Assembly: GCA_024235995.1 (NCBI GenBank)
Contig: JACKLI010000001.1
Coordinates: 1,054,001-1,118,000, forward strand
From: Burkholderiaceae bacterium
GTDB lineage: Bacteria; Pseudomonadota; Gammaproteobacteria; Burkholderiales; Burkholderiaceae_C
Length of the DNA: 64,000 nucleotides
Reading direction: 5' to 3'
Of the stretch, positions 49,386 through 58,011 are shown piece after piece. The notes under the pieces were generated by a model. The model was given only the letters and a program-made list of their open reading frames with translations. It had not been told where the DNA came from and did not search any database. The number at the start of each line of letters is the position of its first letter. Position 1 is the stretch's first letter. The translations under genes were made by a program, and so were the position numbers.

Positions 49386-50077
49386 GCGCCCCCGTCGTCA
49401 TGATCACCGGCGCCGCCGGGCAACTGGGCGCCGCCGTGGTGCGGCGCTTTCACGACCAGGGCGCGCAACTGGTGCTGCTCGACCGCGATGCCAAGGCGCT
49501 GGCCAGCCACTTCGGCGCGCTGGCGCGCACCCAACTGCTGGCGGTGGATTTGCTGGCGCGCGATGAAGTGGCCGAGCGCGTGCACGCGGCGCTGGGCCCG
49601 GCCGGCCGCGTCGATGTGCTGTGCCACCTGGCGGGAGGCTTTCACATGGGCGAGCCGGTGCACGCCACGCCGGCCAGTGCGTGGGACTTCATGATGAACC
49701 TGAACGCCGCCAGCCTGATCCACGTGGCCGCCGCCGTGGTGCCGCGCATGCTGGCGCAGGGTGCAGGCCGCATCGTCACCGTGGGCGCCGGCGGGGGTGT
49801 CAAGGGCGGCGCGCAGATGGGTGCCTACAGCGCCGCCAAGAGCGCGCTGATGCGCCTGACCGAATCCATGTCGGCCGAGCTGCGCGATGCGGGCATCAAC
49901 GTCAACTGTGTGCTGCCGTCCACCATCGACACGCCCGCCAACCGCGCTGCCATGCCCGACGCCGACCCCACGCGCTGGGTGGCGCCTGCCGCGCTGGCTG
50001 AGGTGATTGCGTTCCTGGCCTCGGATGCCGCGCGCGCCATTCACGGCGCGCTGATTCCGGTCTACGGGCGGGTGTAG
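49382..50077 (+). CDS. Short-chain dehydrogenase/reductase (SDR)
   Basis: 231 residues. Nucleotide-binding TGAAGQLGAAVVRRF, LCHLAGGF in place of NNAG, catalytic Ser region GAGGGVKGGAQMGAYSAAKS with Y-x-x-x-K. The divergent N-A-G motif and overlap with phhA suggest a pterin or aromatic carbonyl substrate, for instance recycling of dihydropterin, but this is inference. Complete length. Confidence 0.85.
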   Translation: MSAPVVMITGAAGQLGAAVVRRFHDQGAQLVLLDRDAKALASHFGALARTQLLAVDLLARDEVAERVHAALGPAGRVDVLCHLAGGFHMGEPVHATPASAWDFMMNLNAASLIHVAAAVVPRMLAQGAGRIVTVGAGGGVKGGAQMGAYSAAKSALMRLTESMSAELRDAGINVNCVLPSTIDTPANRAAMPDADPTRWVAPAALAEVIAFLASDAARAIHGALIPVYGRV

Positions 50078-50089
50078 GCGAGCAGCTTC

Positions 50090-51271
50090 CTAGGCCTGCG
50101 GTATCTCCAGTTCGGCCAGCACCTGCTGCGTGTGTTCGCCCACTGCGGGTAGTCGGCCGGCCGGCTGCCGCGCGCCGTCCAGGCTGAAGGGCAGGCCCGG
50201 CACGCGCACGGGCGCCCGGCCTGGTGTTTCCACCGCCGTGAACAGGTCGGCGCTGACGCCGGCGTGTCCTGGCTGGACACGGTCCATCGTGCGGATGGTC
50301 CCCGCCACGATGCCGCCCTGGGCCAGGATGTCGACAATCGTGTCGGAGTCAAAATGGCTCAGCGCGTCGCGCAGTACCGCCACCAGGGCAGGTCGGTTGG
50401 CCACCCGCGCCTGGTTGGTGGCGAAGCGCTCGTCGTGGGCCAGATGCGGCTGGCCAATGGTCGCGCACAGGCGAGCGAAATGCTCTTGCATGTAGGCCGA
50501 GAGCACGATCTGTCCGTCGCGGGTGGTGATCACGTCCGCCGCAGGTGCCGCTGAGGGCTGCCCATTGCCCCGTCGCAGGGGCATCTGTCCAGTCAAGTGG
50601 TATTCGGTCCAGGCATTCGCCAGGGCGCAGACCGCCACGTCGATCAGCGACAGGTCGACCAGGCCGCCCCGCCCGGTGCGGCCGCGGCGCAGCAAGGTGG
50701 CCAGCACGCCGGTCGTCAGGGAATTGGCCGCCAGCAGGTCAACCACGGTGAAGCCGACACGCACCGGATCGCGGTCGGACTCGCCGTTCAGGCTCATCAT
50801 GCCGCTCTCGGCCTGCGCGGCGATGTCGAAGCCCAGGCGGATGCTGGCCGGCCCCTGCTGGCCGAAGGCGCTGACGCGGCCGTAGATCAGACGGGGCGAT
50901 TCGGCCATCAGCTGTGCGGCGCCCAGGCCCTGCTTTTCCAGCGCGCCCGGGCGGGCGTTGGCCAGCACCACGTCGCAGCTCAGCGCCAGGCGCCGGGCCT
51001 GGCTGCGCCCGGCTTCGCTGCGCAGATCCAGCACCACCGAGCGCTTGCCGCGGTTGTAGGCGCTGAACATGGGGCCGTAGGCATCCTTCGTCCAGCCGAC
51101 GTGGCGCGAGGCGTCGCCGCCGGCCGGCTCCAGCTTGATGACATCGGCGCCCAGGTCGGCCAGTGTCTGGGCGGCGGCGGGTGCGGCGATGTACTGCCCG
51201 GCATCCAGCACGCGCACGCCGTGCAGCGGCGGGTCGTCCATCGCCGGAAGGAGCGAGGCGGTTGCATTCAT
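50090..51271 (-). CDS. Family III CoA-transferase (CaiB/BaiF)
   Basis: 393 residues. Transfers CoA between carboxylates through an aspartyl-CoA thioester. VRVLDAGQYIAAPAAAQTLA, GADVIKLEPAGGDASRHVGW, RGKRSVVLDLRSEAGR, probable catalytic D149 in RLGFDIAAQAESGM, and VGFTVVDLLAANSLTTGVLA. It likely activates the acid taken up via the operon's Bug receptor. Last gene of a six-gene operon; overlaps the preceding crotonase gene by four bases. Confidence 0.92.
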   Translation of the reverse strand: MNATASLLPAMDDPPLHGVRVLDAGQYIAAPAAAQTLADLGADVIKLEPAGGDASRHVGWTKDAYGPMFSAYNRGKRSVVLDLRSEAGRSQARRLALSCDVVLANARPGALEKQGLGAAQLMAESPRLIYGRVSAFGQQGPASIRLGFDIAAQAESGMMSLNGESDRDPVRVGFTVVDLLAANSLTTGVLATLLRRGRTGRGGLVDLSLIDVAVCALANAWTEYHLTGQMPLRRGNGQPSAAPAADVITTRDGQIVLSAYMQEHFARLCATIGQPHLAHDERFATNQARVANRPALVAVLRDALSHFDSDTIVDILAQGGIVAGTIRTMDRVQPGHAGVSADLFTAVETPGRAPVRVPGLPFSLDGARQPAGRLPAVGEHTQQVLAELEIPQA

Positions 51272-52074
51272 GGTGATGTCCCGTTCAGCCCGAAGCGTGG
51301 CGCGCGCTTTTCGAAGAAGGCCGCGGCGCCTTCCTTGAAGTCGGCGCTGGCGAAGAGCCCTGGCGCGTTGTCGAGTTGAAAGCCCAGGGCGTGTTCGATC
51401 GACATCGGTGCCTGGCGCAGGCCCGCCTTGATGCGGCCGTAAGCGCGGATGGGGCCTGCGGCCGCGCGCCGCGCCCAGGTCGACGCCAGGGCAAGGGCGC
51501 CGTCGGCGACGGCATGGTCGTCGGCCAGGCCGCTCGCCAGCGCCTCGGCGCCATCGACTTCGGTGGCCCACAGCATCATGCGGCGCGCCCGGGCGATGCC
51601 CACGCGCGCCGGAAGGGACCAGAACAATGCGGCGTCGGGCATGGCGCCGACGCGTGTGAAGGCGCAGCAGAACCGGGCGGTCTGCCCCGCCACGACCCAG
51701 TCGCAGGCCGCGGCCAGGCCCAGGCCGGCGCCGTAGGCCGGGCCGTCCACGGCGGCCAGCACCAGTTTGTCGGACAGCGCGATGCGCCGATACAGCCATG
51801 TGTTGCGTGCCATGCTGGCGCGCACTTCGTCCTCGCTGCCGCGGGCCAGGGCACGCAGGTCGCCGCCGGAGCAGAAGGCGCCGCCGGCGCCCGTGATGAT
51901 GGCCGCGCGCAGGCCGGGGTTGCTTTCCAGCTCGTCCAGCCCCGCCATCAGGCCTTCGTAGATGCCGGGCGATTGCAGCGAGTTGCGGCTGTGCGGCGCG
52001 TTCAGCGTGAGCTGGATCACGCCATCGCGGCGTTCGGTCAGCACCGCGTCCTTGGGAATACCGGGTGAAGTCAT
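51268..52074 (-). CDS. Enoyl-CoA hydratase/isomerase family protein
   Basis: 268 residues. Crotonase core: VIQLTLNAPHSRNSLQSPGI, AAIITGAGGAFCSGGDLRAL, LAAVDGPAYGAGLGLAAACD. The segment FTRVGAMPDAALFWSLPARV keeps the P-D turn but has no Glu pair, so isomerase or ring/C-C chemistry is as likely as hydration. Its start overlaps the acyl-CoA dehydrogenase stop, and its end overlaps the CoA-transferase, so the genes are translationally coupled. Confidence 0.9.
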   Translation of the reverse strand: MTSPGIPKDAVLTERRDGVIQLTLNAPHSRNSLQSPGIYEGLMAGLDELESNPGLRAAIITGAGGAFCSGGDLRALARGSEDEVRASMARNTWLYRRIALSDKLVLAAVDGPAYGAGLGLAAACDWVVAGQTARFCCAFTRVGAMPDAALFWSLPARVGIARARRMMLWATEVDGAEALASGLADDHAVADGALALASTWARRAAAGPIRAYGRIKAGLRQAPMSIEHALGFQLDNAPGLFASADFKEGAAAFFEKRAPRFGLNGTSP

Positions 52075-53183
52075 GGGTTGATTTCCAGTGAGAGGCCGGC
52101 CAGGTGTTCCAGATGGCTGTCGGCGCTGCCGTACAGGTCGGCGGCCAGCGCCAGGCGCCGGACGTATTCGCCCAGCGCGTATTCCTCGGTCATGCCGATG
52201 GCGCCGTGCAGCTGGATGGCCTCGCTCCAGGTGAGGCGCGCCACCTCGGCAACCCGCGCGCCGAGCGCGGCGACACGCTCGGGCGTGCTGTCCTCGGCGG
52301 CAGCCAGGCACAGCGCGCGCGTTTCCTGCTGCTCGACATACAGGTCCACCAAGCGGTGCTGGATGACCTGGTTGCCGCTCAGCGGTCGCCCGAACTGCTT
52401 GCGCGAGCGGGCGTAGTCGAGCGTGATCTCCAACGCCGCCTGTGCGGTACCCAGGGTTTCGGCGCAGTGCGCGATGCGCCCGCGCGCCAGCGCGGGTTCC
52501 AGCAGAGCTGCCATGGCCCCGGCCGGACCGTTGCGCAGCAGGCGGCCATGCGCATCGGCCATGCTCAGGCGCGCGCCGTGGCGGCCGTCGTAGAGCAGGG
52601 TGTCGTCGAGGAGGATACCCGATATGCCGGATTCGATCAGGAACAGGCCCACACGGTCCGAGCTGCCCGGCATGTGGGCCGTGACCAGCAGCGCGTCGGC
52701 TCCGCCGGCGCCCGGCATGAGCCCCTTGCTCCCGTTCAGGCGCCATTCGGCGCCGTCGGCGGCGGCCGTGGCCGAGGGCATGCTCCCGGCGGTGCCATCG
52801 GGCTCCCACGCCATCCAGGCCACACGCCGCTCGCCCGTGGCCAGCGCCGCGAGCCACGCACTCCGCTCCGTCCCCATGGCGGCGGCGTCGGCCAGCAGGC
52901 CGCATCCCGTGATGGCGCAGGACACGAACGGCTCGACCAGGAGGGCACGGCCCAGTTCCTCCGCCAGCAGGCACAGTGCTGGCATCCCGGCGTCGAGGCC
53001 GCCATCGGCCTCCGGCACGGCCATGGCCAGCCATCCGAGCTCGCCCAGAGCGCGCCAGCGCTCCGGTGGGCAGCCGGACGGGTGGGCGCTGGCTTGCTCG
53101 CGGTCGGCCTTGCCGCACGCTTGCGCAGCCCAGCGGCGAGCGCTGTCGACCAGCATCCGCCGCGTATCGATGTCCATTGTCAT
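52071..53183 (-). CDS. Acyl-CoA dehydrogenase, small/beta-type subunit
   Basis: 370 residues. ACAD fold, e.g. GELGWLAMAVPEADGGLDAG, EITLDYARSRKQFGRPLSGN, QLHGAIGMTEEYALGEYVRR, but the usual middle motif (S/T-E-P-.-A-G-S-D) is missing, as in non-catalytic partner subunits of alpha2beta2 enzymes such as PimCD or the FadE pairs. The start at 53183 overlaps the larger ACAD stop by one codon (ATGA), consistent with a heteromeric pair. Confidence 0.88.
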   Translation of the reverse strand: MTMDIDTRRMLVDSARRWAAQACGKADREQASAHPSGCPPERWRALGELGWLAMAVPEADGGLDAGMPALCLLAEELGRALLVEPFVSCAITGCGLLADAAAMGTERSAWLAALATGERRVAWMAWEPDGTAGSMPSATAAADGAEWRLNGSKGLMPGAGGADALLVTAHMPGSSDRVGLFLIESGISGILLDDTLLYDGRHGARLSMADAHGRLLRNGPAGAMAALLEPALARGRIAHCAETLGTAQAALEITLDYARSRKQFGRPLSGNQVIQHRLVDLYVEQQETRALCLAAAEDSTPERVAALGARVAEVARLTWSEAIQLHGAIGMTEEYALGEYVRRLALAADLYGSADSHLEHLAGLSLEINP

Positions 53184-54367
53184 AGTCCGAGCACCTGCTT
53201 GGCCAGGATGTTGTGCTGAATCTCGCTGGAACCCCCGGCAATGGTGTATCCGCGTGCGAGAAAGCGCCGCGACGAGGCGGTGCCGGCCAGCGCGTCCAGT
53301 GGCGCGGCGCCGGGCCTGGCTTGCAGCCAGTGCGGCGACAGCGGGGCAGCCTCGGGACCCAGGGCGTCGACAATCAACTCCTCCCACTGCTGGATGAGGC
53401 GGCTGCCGCGCAGTTTGAGCATGGAGACTTCGGGGCCGATTTGTTCGCCTGCCATCTGACGCGCCACAAAGCGTTCCGTGTTGGCTTCCAGGGCAATCAG
53501 GCGCGCCCGCAGGTCGGCGAAGCGCGCGCGGTACCACGGCCAATCCGCCACGCGCCGGCCCTCGCGCCAGCGGGTCAGCCCCACCTCCCTGGCGCGGGCC
53601 ATGCGGCGCTTGTTCTCGCCGATGCGCGCCAGCTTGAGCCGCTCGAACTCCAGCAGCGACTTGGCAACCGTCCACCCGTGGTTTTCCTCGCCGACACGCT
53701 GCCTTGACGGCACGCGCACGCCGTCCAGGAACACTTCGTTGAACACCACCCAGCCGTGCACGCCCACGATGGGACGCACGGTGATACCGGGACTTCGCAT
53801 GTCGATCAGCAGAAAGCTGATGCCCTCCTGCGGCTTGCCTTCCCGGCGGGTGCGTACCAGCGCGAACATCCAGTCGGCGTACTGGGCGTAGGAGGTCCAG
53901 ATCTTGGAGCCGTTCACCACGTAGTCGTCGCCGTCGCGCTGCGCGCGCGTGGCCAGACTGGCGAGGTCCGAGCCGGCATTCGGCTCCGAATAGCCCTGGC
54001 ACCACCACTGGCGCCCGGAGGCGATGGCGGGCAGAAAACGCTGCTGTTGTTCGGGGCTGCCGTGGCGCATCAGCACCGGGCCGATCATGTCGAAGGTGAT
54101 GGCGTTCAGCTCGGGAGCGTCGCCCAGCGCCATCGCCTCGTCGAAGACCATCTGCTGGCGCACGCTCCAGCCGCGTCCGCCCCATGGTTCCGGCCAGTGG
54201 GGCACCAGCAGCCCCTCGGCCGCCAGCACCTCGTGCCAGCCGGTCAATTGCTCCCGCGTGGGCTGCTGGCCCTGGCGCACGGTCTGTCGCAGCCCGGCAG
54301 GCAGGCGTTCGCGCACGAAGCGGTCAATGTCCTGGCGAAAGTGCGCCAGGTCGGGGGTATCGCTCAT
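53180..54367 (-). CDS. Acyl-CoA dehydrogenase, large/alpha-type subunit
   Basis: 395 residues. FAD-binding middle motif WWCQGYSEPNAGSDLASLAT, VNGSKIWTSYAQYADWMFAL, HGWVVFNEVFLDGVRVPSRQ, and terminal GYTIAGGSSEIQHNILAKQV. This is the pimeloyl-CoA-dehydrogenase-large-subunit type. The start at 54367 gives the family N-terminus (DTPDLAHFRQDIDRFVRERL); a start at 54448 would run into the next gene. Pairs with the smaller downstream ACAD. Confidence 0.9.
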   Translation of the reverse strand: MSDTPDLAHFRQDIDRFVRERLPAGLRQTVRQGQQPTREQLTGWHEVLAAEGLLVPHWPEPWGGRGWSVRQQMVFDEAMALGDAPELNAITFDMIGPVLMRHGSPEQQQRFLPAIASGRQWWCQGYSEPNAGSDLASLATRAQRDGDDYVVNGSKIWTSYAQYADWMFALVRTRREGKPQEGISFLLIDMRSPGITVRPIVGVHGWVVFNEVFLDGVRVPSRQRVGEENHGWTVAKSLLEFERLKLARIGENKRRMARAREVGLTRWREGRRVADWPWYRARFADLRARLIALEANTERFVARQMAGEQIGPEVSMLKLRGSRLIQQWEELIVDALGPEAAPLSPHWLQARPGAAPLDALAGTASSRRFLARGYTIAGGSSEIQHNILAKQVLGL

Positions 54368-54377
54368 GGGCAGGCTC

Positions 54378-55544
54378 TCAAGCAGGCAGGCGGTGGCGCA
54401 GCGCGCGCCGGGCGATGGCCGAGCGGTGGACTTCGGAAGCCCCGTCATAGATGCGGAAGGGCCGCAGCATGCGCAGGATCATGGACACGGGCACATCCTC
54501 GGACACGCCCAGCGCGCCGCAGATCTGCACCGCCGAGTCGGCCGCCCTGTAGACCGCCTCGGCCACGAAGACCTTGGCCATGGAGGAATGGTGGCGGATG
54601 GACTCGCCGGCGTCGAGCCGGCGCGCCACGTCCAGCGTCATCATGCGCGCGGCGTAGAGTTGAATGTGCGCGTCCGCGATCATGGCTTGAACCATCTGGT
54701 GTTCGGCCAGTTTGGCGCCTTGCGATTCCCGCTGCAAGGCGTAGTCCTGGGCGATTGCCATGGCGCGCGAGGCCAGCCCGATGAAGCGCATGCAGTGGAA
54801 CAGGCGGGCGCCTTCCAGCCGCAGTTGCGAATGCGCCAGGCCCTGTCCCTCTTCGCCGACCAGCGCGTCGGCGCCCACCCGGCAGCCGTCCAGCCGAATC
54901 TCGGCGTGACCGCCCGTGTCAAACGGCTCCATGGTTGGAATGTCGCGCACGATCTCGAAGCCGGGCGTGCCGGCGTCCACCAGGAACCACGAAGGCCCGT
55001 GTTCGGTGCGCGCCACCACGATGGCGAAGTCCGCCCGCATGGCGCCCGAAATGAACCACTTGTGGCCGTCGATCACCCAGCCGTTTCCGTCACGACGCGC
55101 CCGGGTGCTCAGCATGCGCGGATCGGAGCCGGCACCGGGGGCGGGTTCGGTCATGGCAAAGCAGGACTTGCGCTCACCGCGCATCAGGGGTTCCAGGTAG
55201 CGCTGGCGCTGTGCGGGACTGGCCAGTGCGTCCAGGGCGAACACGTCCGGCTGTGTGGGAGGAGCGCAGCCCAGCGCTTGCGGGCCCAGAAAACTGCGGC
55301 CGGCCTGCTCCAGGTAGGCGCAGCATTCGGTCCAGCTGAGTGCCAGGCCGCCGTCTTCCACGCGAGCGCGCGGCGCGCCCAGTCCGCGTGCGCGAGCCAG
55401 GGCGTTCAGCTCGCTGGCCATGCATGTCACCGCGTCGCTGTCATGCGCGGTCTTCAGGTCTTCGCGCGGAATCACCTCGGCGTCGATGAACTCGCGCAGG
55501 GTGTCGATCAGCGCGGTGTATTCCGCTTCAGGGCGAGTCTTCAT
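54378..55544 (-). CDS. Acyl-CoA dehydrogenase (third of the operon)
   Basis: 388 residues. Canonical ACAD: CFAMTEPAPGAGSDPRMLST, RDGNGWVIDGHKWFISGAMR, RVGADALVGEEGQGLAHSQL, and YDGASEVHRSAIARRALR near the C-terminus. The catalytic base region is conserved. Probably a separate homomeric enzyme acting on a different intermediate. 10 bp after the Bug gene and 10 bp before the large-subunit ACAD. Confidence 0.92.
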   Translation of the reverse strand: MKTRPEAEYTALIDTLREFIDAEVIPREDLKTAHDSDAVTCMASELNALARARGLGAPRARVEDGGLALSWTECCAYLEQAGRSFLGPQALGCAPPTQPDVFALDALASPAQRQRYLEPLMRGERKSCFAMTEPAPGAGSDPRMLSTRARRDGNGWVIDGHKWFISGAMRADFAIVVARTEHGPSWFLVDAGTPGFEIVRDIPTMEPFDTGGHAEIRLDGCRVGADALVGEEGQGLAHSQLRLEGARLFHCMRFIGLASRAMAIAQDYALQRESQGAKLAEHQMVQAMIADAHIQLYAARMMTLDVARRLDAGESIRHHSSMAKVFVAEAVYRAADSAVQICGALGVSEDVPVSMILRMLRPFRIYDGASEVHRSAIARRALRHRLPA

Positions 55545-55554
55545 GGAAGGTCGA

Positions 55555-56523
55555 TCAGTTGGTCTTGATCAACTTGACGGCATCTGCCCATTGCTTGGCG
55601 TTGTTGCTCAGGAACTGGGTGAAGTCCGCCGTGCCCATGTATGCCACTTCGCCACCCGCTGCTTCCAGGCGCGTTTTCACCTCCGGCATGGCGGTCGCGG
55701 CTTTCATCGCTTCGCTCAGTATCCGGATGATTTCGGGCGGAGTTCCTGCGGGAGCGTGCAGGCCATACCACGAATTGACCGTGGCCGAGGGGAAGCCGGC
55801 CTCGCCGATGGTTGGCACGCCCGGCAGTTGGGATGAGCGCTGATCGCTTGCGTTGGCCAGTGCGCGCAGCCGGTCTCCCTTGATCTGTGGGAAGCCCACT
55901 GTCGATGGCAGGACGCCAAGCGCAACCCTCCCGTTGATCAGATCGGGCACGGCCGGTGGCGCGCCCTTGTACATCACCGGCTCCAGCTTGATGCCGGCCG
56001 CAACGCGGAAGAGTTCCGTTGCCATTGTTTGCGGGGCGCCATCTCCGCCGTTCGCATACTGCAGGGGAGGGCTGGCCTTCTTGGCGTAATCCACGAATTC
56101 CTTGAGGGTTCTTGCCGGTGAGTTGTTGGGAACGACGAAATAGCTGGGGGACAGAGCGAAGCGGCCGACAGGCGTGAACTGCTTGATCGACCATCGCAGG
56201 TGGCTTTCCAGCAGTGGTTGCGTGAACAGGAAGGAAGCCGATACCAGCAATGTGTAGCCATCGGGCTCTGCCCGAGCCACGGCTTCGGCCGCGATGCTTC
56301 CGCTGGCGCCAGGGCGTGGCTCGACGATGATGGGTTGCTTGAGAAACTGCGCCATCGATTCCGTGACCGCGCGTGTCTGCACGTCGACCACGCCGCCTGC
56401 GGCATAGGGAACGATGACCCTGATGGGTTTGACTGGATAGGGGTCTGCGGCCAGCGCGGGCACGGCGAGGCCCGTGCAAAGGACCGATGCCAGGATGGTG
56501 CGGATGATGGAACGGTGCTTCAT
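55555..56523 (-). CDS. Bug-family periplasmic solute receptor, first gene of the catabolic operon
   Basis: 322 residues. Signal peptide MKHRSIIRTILASVLCTGLA-VPALA. Bug motifs: PIRVIVPYAAGGVVDVQTRA, PIIVEPRPGASGSIAAEAVA, PDGYTLLVSASFLF, MYKGAPPAVPDLINGRVALG. No TctAB partner. It opens the operon that goes on to three acyl-CoA dehydrogenases, a crotonase and a CoA-transferase, so its ligand is probably the acid those enzymes degrade. AGGAGATCTGTC precedes the ATG. Confidence 0.93.
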   Translation of the reverse strand: MKHRSIIRTILASVLCTGLAVPALAADPYPVKPIRVIVPYAAGGVVDVQTRAVTESMAQFLKQPIIVEPRPGASGSIAAEAVARAEPDGYTLLVSASFLFTQPLLESHLRWSIKQFTPVGRFALSPSYFVVPNNSPARTLKEFVDYAKKASPPLQYANGGDGAPQTMATELFRVAAGIKLEPVMYKGAPPAVPDLINGRVALGVLPSTVGFPQIKGDRLRALANASDQRSSQLPGVPTIGEAGFPSATVNSWYGLHAPAGTPPEIIRILSEAMKAATAMPEVKTRLEAAGGEVAYMGTADFTQFLSNNAKQWADAVKLIKTN

Positions 56524-56564
56524 GACAGATCTCCTGAGAGGATGGATGCGGGCACAGCGATTTG

Positions 56565-56580
56565 ACCTGTCATGATAGGT
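56565..56580. promoter_or_regulatory. Putative GntR operator 1
   Basis: ACCTGTCATGATAGGT, symmetric at 14 of 16 positions, in the gap between the divergent Bug operon and its GntR regulator. A CATGACAG half-site also overlaps the Bug start codon at 56521. Confidence 0.6.
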
Positions 56581-56601
56581 TCGAATCGGATCGGGCGCAA
56601 T

Positions 56602-56617
56602 AGCTGTTATGACAGGT
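56602..56617. promoter_or_regulatory. Putative GntR operator 2
   Basis: AGCTGTTATGACAGGT, matching operator 1 in consensus CTGTyATGAyAG, centres 37 bp apart. It lies just upstream of a TATACT hexamer (56624-56629) that may be the -10 of the regulator gene, so binding would also autoregulate. Confidence 0.6.
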
Positions 56618-56655
56618 GATGGATATACTGAAATGCCTTCCCTGAGTTTTTTGCC

Positions 56656-57453
56656 ATGAACCGCGCCGTACCTGTCTTGTCTTCCGCCGCACCGGCCCCC
56701 ACCGACAAGCCCGTCACGACCAAGCCCCAGCCGCGACGGCCTGTGGCGCTGCCGCGCTTTGCCCAGATCAAGGCGCGATTGCGCCAAGATATCCTGGACA
56801 AGCGGTTGCTGGCCGACCAGAAGCTCCCGTCCGAGGCCAGGCTGCAGCAGATCTTTGGCGTCAGCCGGATCACCGTGCGCCAGGCCTTGGCTGAGCTGCA
56901 GGCCGACGGCCTGATCCACACCATCAATGGAAAAGGCAGCTTCGTCACCCGGCCGGCGGGGGCGCCGCGCCTGGGCATGCTGGCTGGATTCAATGACCTG
57001 GTTCGATCGCACGGGCGCGTGCCCAGCGGCCGGCTGTTGAGTGCGCGAAGCTGTCCGGTGCCTGCGCGCGTGGCGCAGGCCTTGCGTCTGGAGCGTGGCG
57101 CGCTCGTGTCCGAGGTTCGCGCATTGCGCCTGATCGACGACGTGCCGGCATCGATCGTGCATGCCTACTACGAACCGACCCAAGGCCGAGAGCTGCTGGC
57201 GCGGCGCATTCACGAGGAGGACGCCATGACTCTGCTGGAGGATGCATTGGACATGCGCCTCGATCACACCCAGATCACGGCGACCGCCGTGCGGGCCGGA
57301 CGTGCGCGCGGAGCCTTGCTGGGGGTGGGCAGTGATGCGCCGCTGCTGCAGATGCGCTTCGTGCCCTATGACATCACGGGGATGCCGCTTCTGTATTCAG
57401 ACGTTTACTTTCGCCCCGATCAGTTCAGCTACCGGGCCGTGATACGGCGTTGA
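56656..57453 (+). CDS. GntR-family regulator with UTRA domain
   Basis: 265 residues. Winged HTH at about 34-100: FAQIKARLRQDILDKRLLAD, LPSEARLQQIFGVSRITVRQ, ALAELQADGLIHTINGKGSF. UTRA effector domain about 120-260: VSEVRALRLIDDVPASIVHA, LYSDVYFRPDQFSYRAVIRR. HutC subfamily: DNA binding is released by a small organic effector, here presumably an intermediate of the adjacent operon. The N-terminus carries an unusual 30-residue Pro/Thr-rich extension. Confidence 0.93.
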   Translation: MNRAVPVLSSAAPAPTDKPVTTKPQPRRPVALPRFAQIKARLRQDILDKRLLADQKLPSEARLQQIFGVSRITVRQALAELQADGLIHTINGKGSFVTRPAGAPRLGMLAGFNDLVRSHGRVPSGRLLSARSCPVPARVAQALRLERGALVSEVRALRLIDDVPASIVHAYYEPTQGRELLARRIHEEDAMTLLEDALDMRLDHTQITATAVRAGRARGALLGVGSDAPLLQMRFVPYDITGMPLLYSDVYFRPDQFSYRAVIRR

Positions 57454-57462
57454 GCCGATGGA

Positions 57463-58011
57463 TCACCAGCGATCGCCGCCGTCCACGCGCCGCAGCACGA
57501 AGGGGCTTTTCAGCGCCGGCTGGCCGGCCTTCGGCACCTGCTCCCAGGTGCCGCGGATCTCGCGGCCGCAGCGGGCCGGCACCAGCTGGCCGGTCCAGAA
57601 GGCGTACAGGCTCTTGCCGTCGCGCGACTCGTCCAGGTTGAGCTCGCCGTCCTCGAGGTCGCCCGAGGCGATGGCGTGCGCGCCGCCGTAGTCCAGCTCG
57701 CCGCGCAGGCTGGCGGCGAAGTCGGGGTGCTGGCGCAGTTGCATGCGGCCGCGCTGGCCCAGCGCGCTCAGCTCGAAGGTCCAGCTGCCGTACAGCTGGG
57801 GCGCGCCCCAGCGGGCCAGGTCGGGGCAGGCCGGGTTGACCGTGCTGGCTGGCGCCTTGGCCTGGACGCCGGGTTTTGAATCGAATGGGCCTGTGGCGCA
57901 GGCAGACAGCGCGCAAGAAGCTATCAAAACCATAGAAAATTGGACGGCCTTCCAGGCGGTCTTGCCGGGGTGCGTGCGTTGCGCGTCAGTGCTTGTGGCG
58001 GTGGTGGACAT
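57463..58011 (-). CDS. Predicted lipoprotein, function unknown
   Basis: 182 residues from 58011. The hydrophobic stretch MVLIASCALSAC ends in lipobox LSAC (about 35-38); the core is about 110 residues with YGSWTFELSALGQRGRMQLR, a META-like strand pattern, and ends FVLRRVDGGDRW. Two Cys (CPD; ARCGREIRGTW) could pair. The start is uncertain: 57933 would leave no positive n-region. The signal-peptide core is encoded by a dispersed AT-rich repeat. It overlaps the EamA gene by 26 bp. Confidence 0.7.
   Translation of the reverse strand: MSTTATSTDAQRTHPGKTAWKAVQFSMVLIASCALSACATGPFDSKPGVQAKAPASTVNPACPDLARWGAPQLYGSWTFELSALGQRGRMQLRQHPDFAASLRGELDYGGAHAIASGDLEDGELNLDESRDGKSLYAFWTGQLVPARCGREIRGTWEQVPKAGQPALKSPFVLRRVDGGDRW
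57908..57934 (+). repeat. Short AT-rich dispersed repeat, copy 6 (inside a coding sequence)
   Basis: GCGCGCAAGAAGCTATCAAA then ACCATAG. Complementary strand encodes MVLIASCAL of the lipoprotein signal peptide. Best match to copies 1, 3 and 4. Confidence 0.6.
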
